Positions 25,772 through 31,700 of a DNA stretch of 64,000 nucleotides are shown here, piece after piece. How positions within the stretch are numbered: the stretch's first letter is position 1; each line of letters begins with the position of its first letter. Below the pieces are notes generated by a model. The model was given only the letters and a program-made list of their open reading frames with translations. It searched no databases and was not told the DNA's origin. Origin of the DNA: Enchytraeus crypticus (taxonomy: Eukaryota > Annelida > Clitellata > Enchytraeida > Enchytraeidae); assembly GCA_905160935.1 (NCBI GenBank), contig CAJHZI010000428.1:1076218-1140217 (forward strand), written 5' to 3'. The position numbers and the translations under genes are program-made.

Positions 25772-28700
25772 GTACGTTACGCCTGCTATTTATAGGTTCA
25801 GATTTGCCAGAATTGATGCCTTGGCATTTGACTGAAGAAGAGAAGAACAGAGAAGTCATTGTAACTCTCAAAGGTTATCAAGAGTTTGTGTTACAAGAGT
25901 AATAACGTCCCTGACATCGTTCTTGTATGAGGAAAAGGACGTTAGACCTTTATTATTATTAAAAGAGTAATAGTAATAGTTAACACATAACCCAGGACTG
26001 GCTGAAGTAATAACTGCAGACTCGGACAGAAAAATCTCGCTAACGAAATCTCGATAAATTCGACAAAGCTCAAATATTTCTACACAAGTTTCGGAGCTTC
26101 TGGAGGAGGAATTTTGGTGTATAATCAACAAATTAGGTGAAAATATATCCAGTGGTAAAAATATTTTATCGTTTCTGCGAAAATGTGCCAAAATCAATTT
26201 TAACAAGGTTATTTTATTTATAATACTGCAATAGTCTTCAGAATTTAGGATATCTTTAACAGAAGAACGTATTTTTAATATTTTCCCTTAGTTATGGCAG
26301 CCAGAAGGTATTGTAGGCTTCAAGATCTTCAACTATAATTCTAGTTCTAGTATGGCTGGAGCCAGTGGCGAAGTCGGTAAGATACTCGACCACGGATCGG
26401 TATGTGCAGGGATCAAATCCTTGGCTCGCCCTTCACTGACATCGCTTTCGAGTGAGGGAATTGACGTTAACCTTTGCTTTACGAGCTTTTTTCTGAAACA
26501 GTAGCTCTGAGATAACAGTAAGCATATTTTGTTCTCGGACCAGATTGGGTAGGTTTAGAATCCTTAATAACTAAATCATAAAACAAGTAAATTACGCGCC
26601 TAAATATTAAGCCTGGCCTGGTCGCTGCAGCAGCTGCGTACTAAATTATTGAAGACAAGATAAAATAGCGAAACTCAGCCATGATTACAAAATTGCGCAT
26701 TCAAGAATCTACTAAAGTAGATGTCTCCACTACATAAGTAAAGCCATAAATACAGACCAATAGTGCAATTAGGTATGGATAAAGCATAGACTTCGTGAAG
26801 GGATTAACTTGTTGATCTAAGGAGTGCTGTTATCGAGCGAGAAAGCAGACTTTGAGTATGAATATGTACCTTGAACCTGCCACGTGGCAGTGCACTGAAG
26901 AAGTTCAATTAATTGACTTATATTAGTTTAATTACTTAACTTATTGATTGATTTATATATATTTATTTGCCATAACGAAAATATTTTTGATTGATTTTTT
27001 AAATGAGCCGTTCAATACCTATTGATCGCTATGATTAACTTATCAATTGATTGATTGATCTATTACTCGATTAACTTAGCAATTGATTAACCAATTGATC
27101 GATTAACTTATCAATTGATCTATTGATCGATTAACTTATCAATTGATCTATTGATCTATTAACTTATCAATTGATTGATTGATCGATTAACTTATCAATT
27201 GATGCTGACAGGATCACGTGACGCTAGCGTAGACTCTCTCTCGTTTGAGACACTCATACCCCGCCCGATCATACAGCGCTACGTGGCTCTGCTGCAGGAG
27301 CACAGGCGGCTCATCCTCTCCGGGCCCAGCGGTACCGGCAAGACCTTTCTAGCCCACCGGCTCGCTCAGCATGTCGTCACGCTGTGAGTAAAAAACAGTA
27401 AAAACGCTGGTAAAGCTTAGGTTAACGTCAGTTTCCTCACTCGAAAGCGATGTCAGTGACGGGCGAGCCCAGGATTTGAACCCCACACCTACTGATCCGC
27501 GATCAAGTGGGGGGTGAAGTAGGGGTTTCAGTTCCTTCCGCCTCAAGCTCTTGTTTCTACTTCCACCTTCTTATTTTCCTCTGAAATGGTTCAGAGCCCT
27601 TCAGCCTTGAACCATTTAATAATAATAAATAATAATAAAGGTTTAACGTCCGTTTCCTCATCCAGGGACGATGTCAGGGACGTCATCCCTGGAAAATTTC
27701 TATAGTAGTGGAAGGCTAAATTATTTTAAATTATTTTAATTATCATTTAGTAATTAGCCCTACCCCTAGATATTGCCTGAAAGTTTGTAACTGTCAAAGT
27801 AAGAGTTTACAAAATAATATAGCCAGAGTATGATTTGAACACGCGACGTAGGAATCTTGAAGCGGACTCTATCGCTGTATCTAAACCCGCTGTTTCATTA
27901 GTCATTACTGACTCTTAAATGTCGATATAGAACCTAAGCTCTGATCTTTGCCTAATTCCCAGTTTTCGCTAAATAGACAATGAATGTTAAGTAGTCAAGT
28001 GGTTTGAGACCACAATCGGTGTAGCGACTAGACCTCTGCAAGTCAAGAATGTGAGCGACCAGTTGAATAGAACTCATTACCACGTGACTACACTGCCCAT
28101 CACTGTCATATATCTGCGTCAGTCGTCTCTAGCGAGCACGTACAGTTATCAGTAAAGGCGAATCTATATTCCCGCATCAACTCAAGACCCAGTCTAGAAC
28201 CTACTCGTTTTCTTGGCTAATATTTAGCGCTATTTCTATATTTAGCGCTATTTCTATATTTAGTGCTACTTCTATATTTAGTGCTACTTCTATATTTAGT
28301 GCTACTTCTATATTTAGTGCTACTTCTATATTTAGTGCTACTTCTATATTTAGTGCTACTTCTATATTTAGCTACTTCTATATTTAGTGCTACTTCTATA
28401 TTTAGTGCTACTTCTATATTTAGTGCTACTTCTATATTTAGTGCTATTTCTATATTTAGTGCTACTTCTATATTTAGTGCTACTTCTATATTTAGTGCTA
28501 CTTCTATATTTAGCGCTGCTTCTATATTTAGTGCTACTTCTATATTTAGCGCTATTTCTATATTTAACGCTATTTCTATATTTAGCGCTAAGTCTATATT
28601 AAGCGCTATTTCTATATTTAGCGCTATTTCTCTATTTGGTTCTATTTCTATATTTTGTGCTATTTCTATATTTAGTGCTATTTTTATATTTAGTGTTATT

Positions 28701-31700
28701 CTATATTTAGCACTATTTCTATATTCGCACAGATCTGGCAGGGAATTGGCCGGTTCTATAGCCACGTTTAACGTTGACCACAAATCCGGTAAAGAACTTC
28801 GACAGTATCTCTCACATATAGCAGAGCAGTGTGAACATTCCGACTCAGCTGCTGCAGCTAATCCTGACGTAGCTGCTGCAGATCCTACAGCTGCTGCAGA
28901 GACGAGAGCAGCGGAGGCGGAGCCAGCAGCAGCTGGGGGCGGAGACTTGCCAGCTGTGATAATACTGGACAACCTGCACAACGTGGGGTCACTGGCCGAA
29001 GTGTTCAACGGCTTCTTTACGACGAAGCATCACCAGTGGTGTGTTATTTGAGATTTAGTTATTAATGGTCGGTTTCATGAGAAGCAGATAACATTGTATT
29101 TGTTCGAGATTAGATAATCTGCTGCTAAACTTTTAACTGCAGATTAAGGCTTTTGCGTTTCATGAGTCAAGTTTTAATAATGATTAAGTTATCTGACTTT
29201 AAGCCTCGGTTAGATTGGAACAATAAATAATCTATGCAGTAAAGAGTATAGAGCTGTACCGATGGCTTTTCGGTAGCAGGATGACGGCAGATCACTATCG
29301 GTAGCCTAACAATTTATTAATTGTTTTAGCCCGACCTCAGCTAAACTGGGACTCAATGCAATATGATGATAGTTAATTTCTCTTATTAATATTTTTTTTG
29401 AATGATCTCTATGGTTCACTGTGTTACTGGTAATTAATGAAATTGTACTTAATGCATGTGTACTGCATAGGTGTGTTAATCCCTAGTTTTGTAATTTAAA
29501 CCCCTCTAAAGTGATCTTTTCTCCAGCAGTGTCTGAACGAAGACCGTCATCGAGACTACTTTTAATTCTCTCCATGATAATCATAACTAGCTAATAAGAT
29601 CATACAATCATTAATCATAACTTGGTTGCAAGCTCCGATACTTTATGAACCTACCTGGGCCCTAAGAGATATCCTTTATTTCTTGACTGACCTGAACTTT
29701 GAACCTAGACCGCATGCTTTCGAAGCGAATGCTCTAGTCGTTACGTCATATCCACACCCCATTTTATTATCATAGCTTTTCGTATTTCTTTTTTATTTCA
29801 GCCCGTATATTATCGGTACAATGAACCATACAGGCAGCCAAGGCTCCTCGTCTACCACGACAAACCTGCAGCTACACCACAACTTTCGTTGGGTGCTCTG
29901 TGCCAATCACACCGAACCAATCAAGAGCTTCCTCTCTCGCTACCTCAGGCGTCGTCTACTAGAGGCTGAACTGGGCGGAGCCTCGGAAGTAGGTCAAAGG
30001 GGCGTGTTCTCGCCGAATTTAGGTCACATAGGTGGTGTGCTAAAGGGTCAGCTAAAGGGTAGGGGTGGAGTCTTGCAGGGCCAGGATTTGTTGGAAATGA
30101 AGAGGGTTGTGGATTGGTTGCCTCAAGTCTGGCTGCACGTCAACAAGTTCTTAGAAACACATTGCTCGTCTGACGTTACTATAGGTAAGTTAAGTCACAA
30201 CATTGTGGTGTTTTTATTAACAGTTAATAGTTAGGTCACAACATTGTGGTGTTTTTGTTAACAGTTAATAGTTAGGTCACAACATTGTGGTGTTTTTGTT
30301 AACAGTTACTAGTTAGGTCACAACATTGTGGTGTTTTTGTTAACAGTTAATAGTTAGGTCACAACATTGTGGTGTTTTTGTTAACAGTTAATAGTTAGGT
30401 CACAACATTGTGGTGTTTTTGTTAACAGTTAATAGTTAGGTCACAACATTGTGGTGTTTTTGTTAACAGTTACTAGTTAGGTCACAATATCGTGGTGTTT
30501 TGGTAGTAGCTAATTATTAGGTCTAAATATTGTGGTGTTTTGTTAATAGTTGAACTTTTTCAGATATAGTTTGTAGACTGTACTGAGGAAGAAATGCGAA
30601 TATATATTTGGTGTTAAGTTTAAAAATGTTTATTAGAATTTATTATTGTTATTCCTGAAGAAAAAGTGTTTACTTAATTCCTGAAGATACTCTCTTTCTC
30701 TTTTGTCCTATACACTTAACTTATCAGTTTAATACTGTGTATGTGTGCGTATGTAGGCCTATATAGGCATGTATCTATGTGTGTATGTGTATGTATGTGT
30801 ATATATGTGTATGTGTGTGTATGTATATTTGTGTGTGTGTATGTGTGCAGGACCACGTCTATTCCTCTCATGTCCTATGAGCGCCACTGTACGTATGTAT
30901 ATGTATGTGTGTATGTATATATGTACGTGTGTATATGTATTGATGTGTGTATGTATGTGTGCATGACCACGTCACTTCCTGTCATGTCCTATGAGCGCCA
31001 CTGTACATATGTATATGTGTACCTGTATATATGTGTGTATGTATGTGTGCAGGACCACGTCTGTTCCTCTCTTGTCCTATGAGCGCCTCTGAGGCACTCG
31101 TGTGGTTCACTGACCTGTGGAACTACTCCGTAGTGCCCTACCTGCTGGAGGCAGTTAGAGAGGGACTGCAGGCAAGATCTAGAGATTATCAAATAATAAA
31201 ATAAAGATCTAGAATTTATCATATAAATTGAATAAAGATCTAGAGTTTATCAAATGAATAACATAAATAAAGATCTAGAGTTCATCAAATGAATAAAATA
31301 AATAAAAATCTAGAGTTTATCAAATATTCAATTTGAATTTAGAGAGTTATTATGAAAACAATTGCACTTAATTCCTGAATTCAAAAGTTAAAGAAATCAT
31401 TAACAGCGTTAGAAGTCATTCACAGTAATCAATAGCCATTAACAATCATTTACACTGATTAACAATCATTAACACTCATTAACTATTGTTAATGAAAGTT
31501 AGCGTATCACTTCTCATGCTCTATCACGCTCATACAGAGACTTTTCAGTTAATTTAACAATTATTAATAGTGAAGACCTATTCATTCAGTATTTGATTCA
31601 GCGCTCCACTGATTTATTCAGTCTTTGATTCAGTACTTGACTGATTTATTCAGTACTTGATTCAGTACTCCACTGATTCATTCAGTCTTCGATTCAGCAC

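Larger units (their letters stand above)
24466..25795. other. Intron 12
   Basis: Contains TTGTTAATG repeats (24,488-24,580), a 34-bp minisatellite, a SINE-A copy, a LINE-2 tail and an (AT)n run ending close to the exon 13 acceptor. No exon seen. Confidence 0.6.
30735..31052. repeat. GTAT/GTGT repeats with two decoy copies of exon 17
   Basis: TGTATGTGTGTATATATGTG sequence into which two partial exon 17 starts are embedded (30,851-30,887 and 30,965-30,999). Confidence 0.9.

Noticed and set aside
28263-28720. Long open frames on both strands encoding repeats of about six residues
   Set aside because: They are translations of an 18-bp minisatellite, a multiple of three without stops in some frames. 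Only the part from 28,733 on is a real exon.
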